64,000 bases of DNA from Scylla paramamosain (taxonomy: Eukaryota; Arthropoda; Malacostraca; Decapoda; Portunidae). The translations under genes and the position numbers were made by a program. Shown here one piece after another: positions 20,443-33,717 of this stretch (position 1 is the stretch's first letter; each line of letters begins with the position of its first letter). The notes under the pieces were generated by a model. It was not told the origin of the DNA. It did no database searches and saw only the letters and a program-made list of their open reading frames with translations. The DNA is taken from assembly GCF_035594125.1 (NCBI RefSeq), contig NC_087192.1, forward strand, positions 11,977,001 through 12,041,000, read 5' to 3'.

Positions 20443-21179
20443 AAGGTGGCAGACCCATCCTGGCAGCTCTGCATCCAGGGAGTTGAGCTGACATGGACCA
20501 ACTCTTACCAGTACCTCGGTATGTGGGTGGACAAGCAGCTGTCCTTCACAGCCCACGCTGCCTACCAGAGGGAAAGGATATAGGCCAGGCTGAACGTGAT
20601 GCAGGCCATGATGTGACTCACTGCGAGTGCCACATTTTCCGTTCTGCACCAGTACTATGTGCAGGCTGTATGCTTGCTGGTGGATTACAGTGCTCCCGTC
20701 CTCATGGCACTCTCCCCAAACCAGCAGGAGGGGATCAAGATGCTATAAAACACTGTGATGAGGACCATGTTGGTGGCACCGAGGTGGTCCAGCACATGAG
20801 TCATGCAGAGCGAGACCAGCCTGGTGCCCTTCACCACCAGGGTACAACAGATCATGGCCTGCCGCATAGTGAGGGTGTTGCAGCGTGACGCGGAGGGAGT
20901 GACACAGAGGAGACTGAGGCTGGCGGGAACTCAGGTCATCGAGTCTCTCTGCCGCAACCCGTGGCTGTTGCAGTGCACGCTGGCCACCCACAACCTGGCT
21001 CAAATAGAGGACTGGCCACAGGTGGACCTCCTTGCCCCCACCTTCTGCGCCCTGCCTGCGTGGGAGCTACCCGCGGCAGAGTTCTCTGCCATCAGCTGCC
21101 CGCCAGCAAGTTGCTCTGTGCCGTGGAGATGCGGCAGCACGCCTTTATGCCCATGGCGAGGGTCACCGAGCCAGATAGT

Positions 21180-21530
21180 GGTGTGTACTACACTGACGGC
21201 TCGGCTGACCCTGACAGCTGAAGGATGGGTGCAGCTGCAATCACCAGAGGGGCCGAGGTATGCGAGAGAACTCCCGACCACTGCTCCACCCTGCAGACAG
21301 AGCTGGTGGCCATCCACCTGGCCCTGGAGCACGCTCAACACTGACTGGAGCGCTCCGTGGTGCTCCACACCAACTCCAGAACCGGGCTACAGGCTCTGCA
21401 ACAGCCACACCCCAGTGACAATGTGGGCCTCATCACCGCCATTCTGGGTAGCCTCCAGAGCCTCACCGCGCAGGGGCGGCGGGTGAGGCTCAACTGGGTA
21501 CCCAGCCACATGGGAGTATGAGGCAACGTG
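21180..21530 (+). pseudogene. LINE C RNase H domain relic
   Basis: YYTDGSADPDS at 21188 carries the first catalytic Asp; TLQTELVAIHLALEHAQH at about 21290 holds the Glu; RVRLNWVPSHMGV followed by GN at about 21480-21525 is the C-terminal His motif. Stops after DPDS, after EHAQH and within GV*GN show decay. RNase H removes template RNA in I- and some jockey-like LINEs. Confidence 0.75.
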
Positions 21531-22257
21531 GCTGCCAACGCAACAACTAAGAGGGCTGCTAGTGGCCCACAGGTGACCAGGCATGTGCCGCCCAACATGA
21601 GCCAAGCGAGGGCGCGAGCCAGGAGCACCTCAACCCAGTGAGCCCGCCACACACACCGGCAGCTGGAAACAAGGAAGAGACAAACAGCTTGGTACGCCAC
21701 CGCCAGTCGTTGGACGCCTCGCAGCAGCAGCCCAGAGCTGATGGCATGTTGCTGCAGCACGTGAAACTGGGCTACTGCAACAGGGAACAGCTGTATGACG
21801 GCTACCAGGGGCAGGAGTGCAACCAATGTGGGAGGCACAGCCACCACCCACTAGTGCACTACCTTCTGTCCTGCCCAGCCACCACCGCCCTCAGACCAAC
21901 GCCACCACCACCCGCCCATCCTGTAGGTGGTAGTCTCCTCAGCAGCCACGAGGCCAGGGCTGCCCTTCTCGTCCACCACTCTCCCACAGATTTGATGCTG
22001 CAAGTACTCAGAGCAGCACCCCCGTCCCGCTGACCAGGTTGCGGCTCACAACCTTAACCGGCAAGCAGCACATCTTGCCGCACCACCGCACAACCCGCCA
22101 CCGGGACCCAAGACCTCCCACCTGCAGGCTGGTGCCCGCTTTGTGTATTATATGCTATATGTATATATGAAAAAATGTACTATAATGTTCAATAAACCTT
22201 TGGTAATAATAATAAACTGCATCGGATCTAAGAAGCACTATCAATCATCCCTTACAT

Positions 22258-22618
22258 CATCTTTGATTCCATGCATGTATCTTGTCAATACCCCTTTGTA
22301 ACTCTTTCCAGTCATTTTCATCCTTTATTATTTTCCTTATGTTTGCATCATCAGCAAACACATTTATATCCATTTCAATGTTGCTCCCTTTGGTCCTCCT
22401 CCATTCTCTAGCTTCCACATAAGGCTTTTGTGGGGAACTTATGGAATGCTTTTTTGAGATCCAGGTATATTGCATCAACCCATCCATTCCTCTCCTACAA
22501 TCCATCTTGTATAGAAGCTTGGTAGATCTGTGACACAGGATCTCCCTTTCCTGAATCTAAGTTGCTTTTCTGTAATTATCTTTTCATTTTCTAGATGTTC
22601 CACCCATCTGTCTCTAAT
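22258..22618 (-). mobile_element. LINE family A, copy A2, left part
   Basis: The minus strand encodes the family A palm (FADDANIRKIIKDENDWKELQ, then IDKIHAWNQR) and DLKKAFHKVPHKS, with an internal deletion at about 22370 that removes the QGSV palm segment present in A3 (49680-49835). It is cut at 22618 by a B copy and resumes at 24769. Confidence 0.7.
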
Positions 22619-24768
22619 TTTTTATTTTTATTTTTTATCTTTTTGTGTAGGAGGGACACTGGCCAAGGGCAAGAAAAATCCATTTAAAAAAAAAGCCCAC
22701 TGAGATGCCAGTCCCCAAATAGGGTTCAAAGTAGTATTCAAAAATAGAAAGATAAGTGTCTTGAAACCTTCCTCTTGAAGGAGTTCAAGTCATGGGAAGG
22801 TGGGAATACAGAATCAGGCAGGGAGTTCCAGAGTTTACCAGAGAAAGGGATGAATGATTGAGAATACTGGTTAACTCTTGCATTAGAGAGGTGGACAGGA
22901 TAGATGTGAGAGAAAGAAGAAAGTCTTGTGCAGCAAGGCCATGGGAAGATGGGAGGCATGCAGTTAGCAAGATCAGAAGAGCAGTTAGCATGAAAATAGC
23001 AGTAGAAGATAGCAAGAGATGCAACATTGAAGTGATGAGAAAGAGGCTGAAGACTGTCAGTTAGAAAAGAGGAGTTGATGAAACAAAAAGCTTAGATTCC
23101 ACCCTGTCTAGAAGAGCAGTGTGAGTGGAACCCCCCCCCACAGATACGTGATGTTCCATACATGGACGGATAAGACTCCTGAACAGCTGGGGGGTGAAAA
23201 GAACTGATGGAGACATCTCAGAACGCTTAACTTAATAGGACATGCTTTAGATTATAATAAAAGGACAGACCAAAGATGTTCAGTGTAGGAGAGGGAGACA
23301 GTTGAGTGTCATTCAAGAAGAGGGGATAGTTGTTTGGAAGGTTGTGTCAAGTTGATAGATGGAGGAATTGTGTTTTTGAGTATTGAACAATACCAAGTTT
23401 GCTCTGCCCCAATCAGATATTTTTGAGAGATCAGAAGTTCTGTGGCTTCCCTGCGTAAACTGTTTACTTCCTTAGAGGGTTGGATGTCTACAAAAAAAAT
23501 GTGGAAAAGTGCAGGGTGGTATCATCAGCATAGGAGTGGATAGGACAAGAAGTTTGGTTTAGAAGATCATTAATGAATAATAGGAAGGGAATGGGTGGAA
23601 GGACAGAACCCTGAGGATCACCACTGCTAATAGATTTAGGAGAACAGTTTCCATATACCACAGCAGCAATAGAACAGTCAGAAAGGAAACTTGAGATGAA
23701 GTTACAAAGAGAAAGATAGAAGCTGTTGGAGGGTAGTTTGGAAATTAAAGCTTTGTGCCAGACTCTATCAATAGCTTTTGATATGTCTAAGGCTACAGCA
23801 CAAGTCTCACCAAAATCTCTAAAAGAGGATAACCAAGGCTCGGTAAGGAAAGCCGGATCACCAGTAGAGCAGCCTTGATGGAACCCATACTGGTGATAAG
23901 ATAAAAGGTTGTGAAGTGATAAATGTTTAAGAATCTTTCTGTTGAGGATAGATTCTAAAATTTTAGATAGGTAGGAAATTAAAGCAGTAGCATGGTAGTT
24001 TGAAGGATTAGAACAATCACCATTTTTAGGAACAGACTGAAAGTAGGCAAACTTCCAGCAAGAAGGAAAGGTAAATGTTGACAAACAAAGTTGAAAGAGT
24101 TTGACTAAGCAAGGTGCAAGCATGGAGGTGCAGTTTCAGAGAACAATAGGAGGGACCTCATCAGATCCATAAGCCTTCCAAGGCCAGCAAGGGCATGGAA
24201 AACATCACTGTGAAGAATTTCAGTACATAATGTGAAGTAGTTAGAGGGTTGAGGAGAGGGAGGAACAAGCCCTGAATTGTCCAAGGTAGAGTTTTTAACA
24301 AAGGTTTGAGAGAAGAGTTCAGTTTCGGAGATAGATGTGATAGCAGTGGTGCCATTTGGTTGAAATAAAGGAGGGAAAGAAGAAGAAGCAAAGTTATTGG
24401 AGATGTTTTTGGCTAGGTGCCAGAAGCCATGATGGGAGTTAGATCTTGAAAGATTTTGACACTTTCTACTAATGAAGTTTTTTTTCTATGAATGAGTTTT
24501 TGACTAGTTGGAGAACAGACTTGGCATGTTTCCAGGCAGAAATATGAAGTGCATGAGATTCTGATGATGGAAGGCTCAAGTACCTTTTGTGGGCCACCTC
24601 TATCATGTATAGCATGGGAACAGGCTGTGTTAAACCAAGGTTTGGAAGGTTTAGGTTAAGACACTATCACCTCTGTTATGCGCTTGGTACACAGAGACAG
24701 TCTCTGACATGGAAGGAGCATTCATTCCAAGGAAAATCAGCAAAATACCTCCTCAGGTCCCCCCAACT
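22619..24768 (-). mobile_element. LINE family B, copy B6, nested in A2
   Basis: Minus-strand B copy with its 3' end at 22619-22660 (T-rich, then GGCCAAGGGCAAG in plus sense) and its 5' truncation in the EN C-terminal region at about 24768. Most of the RT is readable at 23488-24123 (ISKAIDRVWHK, SGDPQGSVLPP, YADDTTLHF) with several frame breaks. The A sequence on its two sides joins cleanly, so B6 inserted into A2. Confidence 0.8.
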
Positions 24769-26040
24769 ACTATTTCACAAAGCTTGCTTAAAATACTTGT
24801 TACTGACACTGTTCTGTAACTTAATGTCTCCATTTTATTTCCCCCCCTTTTGTATATTGGCACTATGTTAACTCTTTTCCATTCCTTTGGTACTTTTCTG
24901 TCTCTCAACAAACAGTTAATCATATCCCATATGGGTTCTTCCATTTGTTCTCTGCATTCTTTTAATATCCATCCATTTAATTGGTCTGGTCCCATAGCTT
25001 TTCTAACATCCATCTCTTCCAGCAGTTTCTTGATTTCTTGTCTCTTTAATTGTATCTCCTGTATTCCCTCATTCCTTGATACCACTTTTAGTGCCACAAA
25101 TTCAGATTGCTTTGTAAACACAAACTGAAAACTCTCATTCATTAGTTCACTCATCTCCTCAGTAGTTTTATAAATTCTTCCTTCCCTTTTTAGCTTGTTT
25201 ATGCTATCCTTATGTTCCACTTTCCCATTTATGAATCTGTTGAAGAGTTTGTGCTCTTCCTTGCATTTTCTTACTAGATGTCACTTTCAAAGTTTCTTCT
25301 CTTATTTCACTAAGCTCATTCCTTGCATTTCTGTTCAGTTGTCTCATCATTTTCTTCCATGCTCTGTCCTTTTTCTTTTTTTGTTTCTACACACCTGGCA
25401 TTATACCATTCATGTTTTCTGATTTTCACCTTATAAAGATTGCACCCCCTCTCTATACTTGCTCAGAAATATCTCATATTTTTCTTGCACTACATTATCT
25501 TCAAATAGCTCTTTCCAGCTAATTTTTTCCATAAAATTTATTGAGTTCTGCAAAGTCTGCTTTAGCATAGTTCTGTCTCTCATTCCTGTATTATTCTTTC
25601 CTGGGTAACACTTTTTCCTCCTGTGGTACTGCTTCTATTGTCACATGATCACTTCTTCCCTGTGGACTCAGTCAGTGTATACTTGGTCTACTTTCTGGGG
25701 TTTTTGTAAACACAAAAACCAACTGTGATGGTTCTTCTTCTCCTGCGCATTACATAAGCTCATTCACCCACTGTCTCATTGTATTCACCATCATGGTTTG
25801 CATAAGTTCTTTGCTTCATGACCCAACATTTTCTTTCACTTCCATCTCCTCTTAGTTAAATCCTTTAGTGTTGAAGTCGCCTACTAAGAGCACTTTGTTA
25901 CTTTTCCTTATCATTTCCTCTATACTATTTCTTGTTTCTAGTTGCATGCTTTTAAATTTATTGGTCTCTTATGCATTATTTTTTGGTGGTATGTATGTCA
26001 CAATGATTTTTTCTTTTTTCACTTCCTTTTATCTTAATCA
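24769..26040 (-). mobile_element. LINE family A, copy A2, right part (linker, EN)
   Basis: The minus strand encodes the EN-RT linker and RT fingers in a good frame at 24753-25220: KLLEEMDVRKAMGPDQLNGWILKEC and NIVPIYKRGGNK, with NPLSYRPVS changed to TLSYRTVS. Upstream, decayed EN sequence runs to about 26040. It matches A3 50090-51390. The left continuation lies at 22258-22618 beyond B6. Confidence 0.75.
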
Positions 26041-26055
26041 AAGGAAGTGAAAAAA
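26014..26055. repeat. Perfect 16-bp inverted repeat at a LINE junction
   Basis: TTTTTTCACTTCCTTT at 26014-26029 and its complement at 26040-26055 flank a 10-base loop. The left arm is ordinary A2 sequence; the right arm sits immediately before the GT tail of A2b, so it looks like a fold-back made at insertion. Confidence 0.8.
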
Positions 26056-26057
26056 AA

Positions 26058-26412
26058 TGTGTGTGTGTGTGTATTTACCTAGTTGTATAATACAGGGTTC
26101 AAGCAGGGCTCATAGTGTCCTGTCTCCATATCTATATTTATCCAGCATTTCCCTAAATTTATGCACATTAGGTGTTGTAACGACCTCATCATTTAGACCA
26201 TTCCAGATATCCACAGTTCTATGTGGAAAACTGTGCTTCATGATGTCCCTCAAACACTGACTCTTCCTGATTTCCTTTGAGTGCCCTCTCATCTGTCCAG
26301 CTTCATCTTCCAGCAACACCAGGCCCTGTTTGTCTATCTTCTCAGTACAGTTAACTATTTTATACATCGTTATTAGATCTCCTCTTTCTCTTCTAACTTG
26401 CAAAGTTGGCAG
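26058..26412 (-). mobile_element. LINE family A, copy A2b, 3' fragment
   Basis: Minus-strand 3' end: RT tail (GLNDEVVTTPNVHKFREML near 26170), then 3' UTR ending CAACTAGGTAAATACACAC (26068-26087 inverted). Truncated at its 5' side at about 26412, where a GT/GA microsatellite begins. Confidence 0.7.
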
Positions 26413-26413
26413 A

Positions 26414-27879
<1,466 letters not shown>

Positions 27880-28165
27880 ATTTGATGAATTATTGGATCC
27901 AATGCTATTTTCTACTGCTATTTTCATTTTCTTTGCTCTTTTGAACTCATTAAGTAAACAAGCCTCCCTTTCCTCCCGCAGTCTCACAGTACATGACTTT
28001 TTATTCATTCTCACCCTTATTCTGTCCACCTCCCAAATGCAAGAGTCAATCAGTAACTTCAATCTTTCATTCCCTTTAAAGGCAAGCTGGAACTCTCAGC
28101 CTGAATCTGCATTATTTCCTCCTTACAACTTGACTCTGTTTAAGAAAGTTGTTTAAAGGCACCTT
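27880..28165 (+). mobile_element. Diverged family-B-like LINE 3' fragment
   Basis: Plus-strand sequence aligns loosely to the B C-terminus: TAIFIFFALLNSLSKQASL, FLFILTLILSTSQMQESIS and the coding-frame tail LTLFKKVV (family DLNSFKKEVSRH). Much more diverged than other B copies, so an older or sister family. Confidence 0.55.
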
Positions 28166-28571
<406 letters not shown>

Positions 28572-30324
28572 GTATGATGCATGAATTGTTTTCTGAAACT
28601 TTTATGGCTTGTTCATCCCTGTGTTTGTGATGACAACATTTTACATCTAATCAAAATGCAGTTGAATGTAAACAACTGTCTCCTGATAATGTGTAAAGTG
28701 TAATTAGAGATGTTTGTAACAAGTCTATGATTATGGTGAAGGGCATCCTTCATTATGCCATTTCTTCATCCCTCAGATTTCATTGACACCATTTACATTA
28801 CTTGTATCCCAATCTGTTTCATCCTTCCTAGGTAGTTCATTCAGTTATGTTATCATGGCTTGCATATTTTGCAAGTACTGCACAACAACACAGTTTAAAA
28901 CAAACAACTGTTTTATAAACTGAAACAATAAATCATTTGTGAGGTGCCCAATTCTCTTTCTAACCATTCTTCTAGCACATTCCACAAGCATTTGATGCAC
29001 TACTCTGTTTAAAAGTAATATGTGACTGATTAACCAAAGTTCCCATAACTCATTTTATCTTGATCCATACATGAAAGAGGGATGTTATAACCACTGCATG
29101 TTCTAAAGTCATTTGACACAGACCATACAGTGTATATATTTACATATACATACATACGTAGGTAATATATATATATAGGGTGTCTTACTTATAACATGTA
29201 AAACTTAAAAAGATATGTAGACAATTTCCTTTATGGAGATTTCTTATCATTAACCACTGAAAAGTTATTAAACAGGAAATCCCTTTCCCTTCCTCATAAT
29301 GTGAGTGGATTTGCCATCAAATACTCTTACCATCATCCCAAGCTTATCTAGACTACTTTGGGTGGCCTTATTCACCCTCTGATAAGTGTAACTCAATAAC
29401 TGATGGCTAACACTGGGAAGTCAGCTGAAACACAGCCATCCCTTGCAGCAAGATAGGAATGGCACAAACATTAGGAGCTGAAGACAAGTTTACTTGCATT
29501 ATGGAGGAAGCTAGAGGAGCAAGTGTCAATCTGATTATGGTTGATGAAAATTTCATTACAGATCAAGAAATGCTTGGAAGGACTCCACATTTCACTTCCT
29601 AAGCTTTTGTGTACTATAACTCAAACATGCTGTATATATTTTCAACTTGTAATTTGTATTGAGGTTGGACTTGGTGATATGCATGAATAAAATTTTACAT
29701 AAATGGTGTTTTCCACAAAGAGCAAATCCAAGTTATTATCTGTGGACCTGTTCTCTTCTGCAATGCAAATAAACACACAGTATCAAGTAAATAAGTGGTA
29801 ATAAGTAGTAGTTGCAGCCTGCACTGAGAAAAGGAAAGGTTATCTGTCTGAACTAGGAGAAGCAGAATTGTCCTCCTTTGAGTCCTGTGGAAAGAGAAAA
29901 GGTGGTCTTTGTGTTGAACTTCTCTCCTTCTCACTACCAGCATTCAGCTGAGATTTATCAAACCCTTTGGCTGCTATTTGATACATCTTTCCTTTACTAA
30001 CTATCACTCTGAGACATGTTTACTTTTTCTACAGCCACATCCAATCTTTAAGATATTCAGAAATTGCAAAACCCATTTTTTTTTTATCCCTCACTTACTT
30101 GTAAATGCTTATAAAGACTTTATGCACTGCTTCTGGTGCTGATAATTGTTTTATGTTGCAGTGAGAGGATTAAATTTGGACTGATGTGACAGTAATACAG
30201 ATGTTAATTATGTAATTTCATAGATAGGTTAATACTTTTTTGCTGGCACTTACATTATACATTACAAGCTTTTTTTGTAAGCTTCAAATCATTCTCTTAA
30301 TTTAAGCATGACTCACCAATCTTA
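28572..30324. other. Unassigned AT-rich DNA
   Basis: No domain recognised. TA at 29166-29177 is followed by GGGTGTCTTACTTAT, faintly like a mariner terminus, but no partner was found. Short frames (for example minus 29695-29943) show no motif. Confidence 0.45.
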
Positions 30325-30862
30325 ATGAACTTTCCAAGCATACATTATATATCTATCTCTAAAGCTGAACTTAAACTTTTGCCAAAAACACTACCTTGGA
30401 TGATTCAGGGCTTGTTCCTCCCTCTCCTCCACCCTCCAACTACTTCATACATCCTTCACAGTGATGTTTTCCATACCCTCACTGGCTTTAACCCTCTGAA
30501 GGCTTATGGACATAGGGTCCCTCATATTGTTCTCCAAAACTGTGCCTCTATGCTTACATCTTGCCTAGTCAAACTCTTCCAACTCTGTCAATCAACATCT
30601 ACCTTTCCTTCCTACCTGTTCCTAAAGAAGGATGACTGTTGCCTTAGACATATCAAAAGTTTTGAGGGTCTGGCACAAAGCTTTGTTTTCCATACTACCC
30701 TCCTACAACTTCTATCCTTCTCTCTGTAACTTCATCTCAAGTTTCCTTCCTGACCATTCTGTTGCTACTGTGGTGGACAGTCACTGTTCTTTTCCAAAGT
30801 CTATTAACAGTGGTGTTCTTCAGGGTTCTGCCCTGTCAACCACTCTCTTCCTATTGTAACAC
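30325..30862 (+). mobile_element. LINE family B fragment, internally deleted
   Basis: Plus-strand B pieces: the SKAELKLLPKTLPWMIQGLFLP linker at 30350-30420, TSCLVKLFQLCQSTSTFPSY, then a deletion of most RT fingers leading to VALDISKVLRVWHKALFS (30632 on) and SINSGVLQGSALSTT. Ends at about 30860, before YADD. Confidence 0.7.
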
Positions 30863-31932
30863 ATTTTTTTTTTTTATACTAAAGGGGAATTTTATATTCA
30901 TCCTCCCTGAAAATCTATCACGGGTGCCTCCATTTGCCTCCTTGTTTTGAAAAGCGCACACTATGGACCATTCAGTTAGAAAGACATGAAAACTCAAAGA
31001 AATATGAATATTGTTTAATAATAAGGCCAAAACCAGGCAGAGGAGGATGTTACTTAAAGATTAAGTAGTACAGGAGCACATCATGGCCAATCACCAGTGG
31101 CCAAGCTAGGCATGGAGTGATGTTGAGACCCAGCTGGTACCAACGCCATCACCCTCGTCCTCTCTCTATTTCTGACCTGCAAGCAGCCAAGACGTTGACC
31201 CTGATTGCTCCTAAGAACTTCACACCAGGTGTCTAGAAAAGGCAGGAATGGTGAGTAGTGGCCACAGGTAGTGACTACAACCCCCTGAAAAGCAACCAGT
31301 AGAGAGATGATGCCTCAACATCCCTGAAGGTGCATCAAGGAGGAACCACATGGACAAAGAGAGACCAGGTGGACGAGGGAGTGGGACGTGGTCAACCCAG
31401 GTCACCCTGGGGGTTGCAAGGTGACACCACGTGGACACCATGAGGCTGCCTGCAGGCTCTTTCCCTACCATCACTACTGATGAGTCTACATGGTTGTGTG
31501 GCCACCCCACCATTCACCTGGACCCTGACCTGCCTACAGCCACCCTCTACAAAGAGACAGAAATGCACTTCAGGATCTGTAGTGTTTAGTTAGTTGGTTA
31601 GGTAGGTGGTGCTGCCCAAAAGGAGGATTTGACTAGATAGGAATCCTCCTTGGTCTTTTTTTTTTTTAGTGCTATCTTCTCTGTGATCTTGAGTGTTAAG
31701 TAAAAGTATTTATTTTTCTAGCTTTTTTTTCACTGAAGCCAGTAACTTTTCCTTTCTTTGTGATCAGCTGAGGGGAATACTTCACTCTTTACATTACATC
31801 AGGAAGTAAGTGATATACATACACAATTTTTTTTATTCCAGATTTTTATTTTTTCTGAATTAGTGAATTTATTTTTTTTTCATTTTTATTTTCAAATATG
31901 TGACTGGGAAATCGGCACACTATTATTCATCA
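30863..31932. other. Unassigned DNA with a GC-richer block
   Basis: 31070-31600 is clearly GC-richer than its surroundings and looks like an older repeat, but no protein motif was recognised; the 97-codon minus frame at 31220-31513 is unsupported. The rest is T-rich. Confidence 0.45.
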
Positions 31933-32022
31933 GTTATCTCCTAAACCAAACTTCTTGTCCTAGCCACTCCTATGCTGATGATACCACCCTGCACTTTTCC
32001 ACATCTTTTCATAGACCTTCAG
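31933..32022 (+). mobile_element. LINE family B, 90-base palm fragment
   Basis: Encodes LLNQTSCPSHSYADDTTLHFS, the catalytic YADD box of family B, with nothing of the element on either side. Confidence 0.75.
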
Positions 32023-32245
32023 CTGCTTTAGTGCCTTACTTGAGCTTTCTCTTGCCTGCCTGCCCATCACCCTGTGTTACCATATGACTTTTCAAGCCAT
32101 CAGTCCACATCCAGACCAATACATCTTGACTGCTTCAGTACTGCTGTTCCTGTCACTTCAAGACTTAGGACTTCTCAGCCACCAGTCTTCACTTCAATAC
32201 CGCATCTTGACTGCTTCAGTGCTACTGTTCTCATTGCTTCAAGAC
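32023..32245 (+). repeat. Repeat family R, copy R1, left part
   Basis: Contains two tandem-like versions of a CATCTTGACTGCTTCAGTRCTRCTGTTC segment and GGACTTCTCAGCCACCAGTC, matching R3 at 60438-60510. Interrupted by B7 and resumed at 33718. Confidence 0.55.
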
Positions 32246-33717
32246 TTTTTTTTTTTTTATGTAAGAAGGACACTCGCCAAGGGCAACAAAAATCAATAAA
32301 AAAAATGCCCACTGAAATGCCAGTCCCGTAAAAGGGTCAAGGCAGTGGTCAAAAATTGGTGGATAAGTGTCTTGAAACCTCCCTCTTGAAGGAATTCAAG
32401 TCATAGGAAGGTGGAAATACAGAAGCAGGCAGGGAGTTCCAGAGTTTACCAGAGAAAGGGATGAATGATTGAGAATACTGGTTAACTCTTGCGTTAGAGA
32501 GGTGGACAGAATAGGGGTGAGAGAAAGAAGAAAGTCTTGTGCAGCGAGGCCATGGAAGGAGGGGAGGCATGCAGTTAGCAAGATCAGAAGAGCAGTTAGC
32601 ATGAAAATAGTGGTAGAAGACAGCTAGATATGCAACATTGCGGCGGTGAGAGAGAGGCTGAAGACAGTCAGTTAGAGGAGAGGAGTTGATGAGACGAAAA
32701 GCTTTTGATTCCACCCTGTCTAGAAAAGCAGTATGAGTGGAACCCCCCCAGACATGTGAAGCATACTCCATACATGGACGGATAAGGTCCTTGTACAGAG
32801 TTAGCAGCTGGGGGGGTGAGAAAAACTGGCAGAGACGTCTCAGAACACCTAACTTCATAGAAGCTGTTTTAGCTAGAGATGAGATGTGAAGTTTCCAGTT
32901 CAGATTATAAGTAAAGGACAGACCGAGGATGTTCAGTGTAGAAGAGGGGGACAGTTGAGTGACATTGAAGAAGAGGGGATAGTTGTCTGAAAGGTTGTGT
33001 CAAGTTGATAGGATGAGGAACTGAGTTTTTGAGACATTGAACAATACCAAGTTTGCTCTGCCCCAATCAGAAATTTTAGAAAGATCAGAAGTCAGGCATT
33101 CTGTGGCTTCCCTGCGTACTATGTTTACCTCCTGAAGGGTTGGACATCTATGAAAAGACGTGGAAAAGTGCAGGGTGGTATCATCAGCGTAGGAGTGGAT
33201 AGGACAAGAAGTTTGGTTTAGAAGATCATTAATGAATAATAAGAAGAGAGTTGGTGACAGGACAGAACCCTGAGGAACACCACTGTTAATAGATTTAGGA
33301 GAAGAACAGTGACCGTCTACCACAGCAGCAATAGAACGGTCAGAAAGGAAACTTGAGATGAAGTTACAGAGAGAAGGATAGAAACTGTAGGAGGGTAGTT
33401 TGGAAATCAAAGCTTTGTGCCAGACTCTATCAAAAGCTTTTGATATGTCCAAGGCAACAGCAAAAGTTTCACCAAAATCTCTAAAGAGGATGACCAAGAC
33501 TCAGTAAGGAAAGCCAGAAGATCACCAGTAGAGCGGCCTTGATGGAACCCATACTGGCGATCAGATAGAAGGTTGTGAAGTGATAGATGTTTAAGAATCT
33601 TCCTGTTGAGGATAGACTCAAAAACTTTAGATAGGCAGGAAATTAAAGCAATAGGACGGTAGTTTGAGGGATTAGAACGGTCAAACTTTTTAGGAACAGG
33701 TTGAATGTAGGCAAACT
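32246..33717 (-). mobile_element. LINE family B, copy B7, nested in R1
   Basis: Minus-strand copy with oligo(T) at 32246-32258, the C-terminal frame at 32349-32858 and the palm at 33000-33497 (DISKAFDRVWHK, SGVPQGSVLSP, YADDTTLHF all intact). It is truncated in the RT fingers just after [10 protein letters not shown]. One of the least mutated B copies. R sequence flanks it on both sides. Confidence 0.85.

Larger units (their letters stand above)
19191..20950 (+). pseudogene. LINE C reverse transcriptase relic
   Basis: Pieces in different frames: DIQPIPKPREPAKIRPISLF (19258-19310); STADSILTLVNQINH then VVIDL*KAF (19800-19880, the DLxKAF motif with a stop); LVRKGLQGRLLAW; RFQGLRSSFKEFE; LLFNLLMEQLVALPF; SYANDLAL where YADD should be (Asp to Asn). 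The thumb follows from 20455 (WQLCIQGVELTWTNSYQYL). Between 20249 and 20442 an inverted copy of the 19759-19948 segment replaces the expected sequence. Confidence 0.65.
19179..22200 (+). mobile_element. LINE family C, RT and RNase H part with 3' end
   Basis: GC-rich remnant reading, on the plus strand, RT fingers (WKEADIQPIPKPREPAKIR near 19250), a palm with LLSYANDLAL (20120-20150), the thumb (20480-20900), an RNase H domain (21180-21530) and a C-terminal Cys/His segment (21810-21870). The 3' end has AATAAA at 22192-22197 and a TAATAATAATAA tail at 22204-22215. The family resembles jockey or I-type LINEs with RNase H. An ATT tract, an inverted repeat and many stops interrupt it. Same strand and composition as the gag-like ORF1 at 10871-12371. 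Confidence 0.7.

Noticed and set aside
20803..21486. 227-codon plus frame
   Set aside because: The first part is LINE C thumb, but after about 21100 the RNase H signal is in another frame, so the frame as a whole is not a protein.
29166..29230. TA followed by GGGTGTCTTACTTATAAC as a mariner terminus
   Set aside because: Only loosely similar to the 38755 terminus and no inverted partner or transposase remnant was found nearby.
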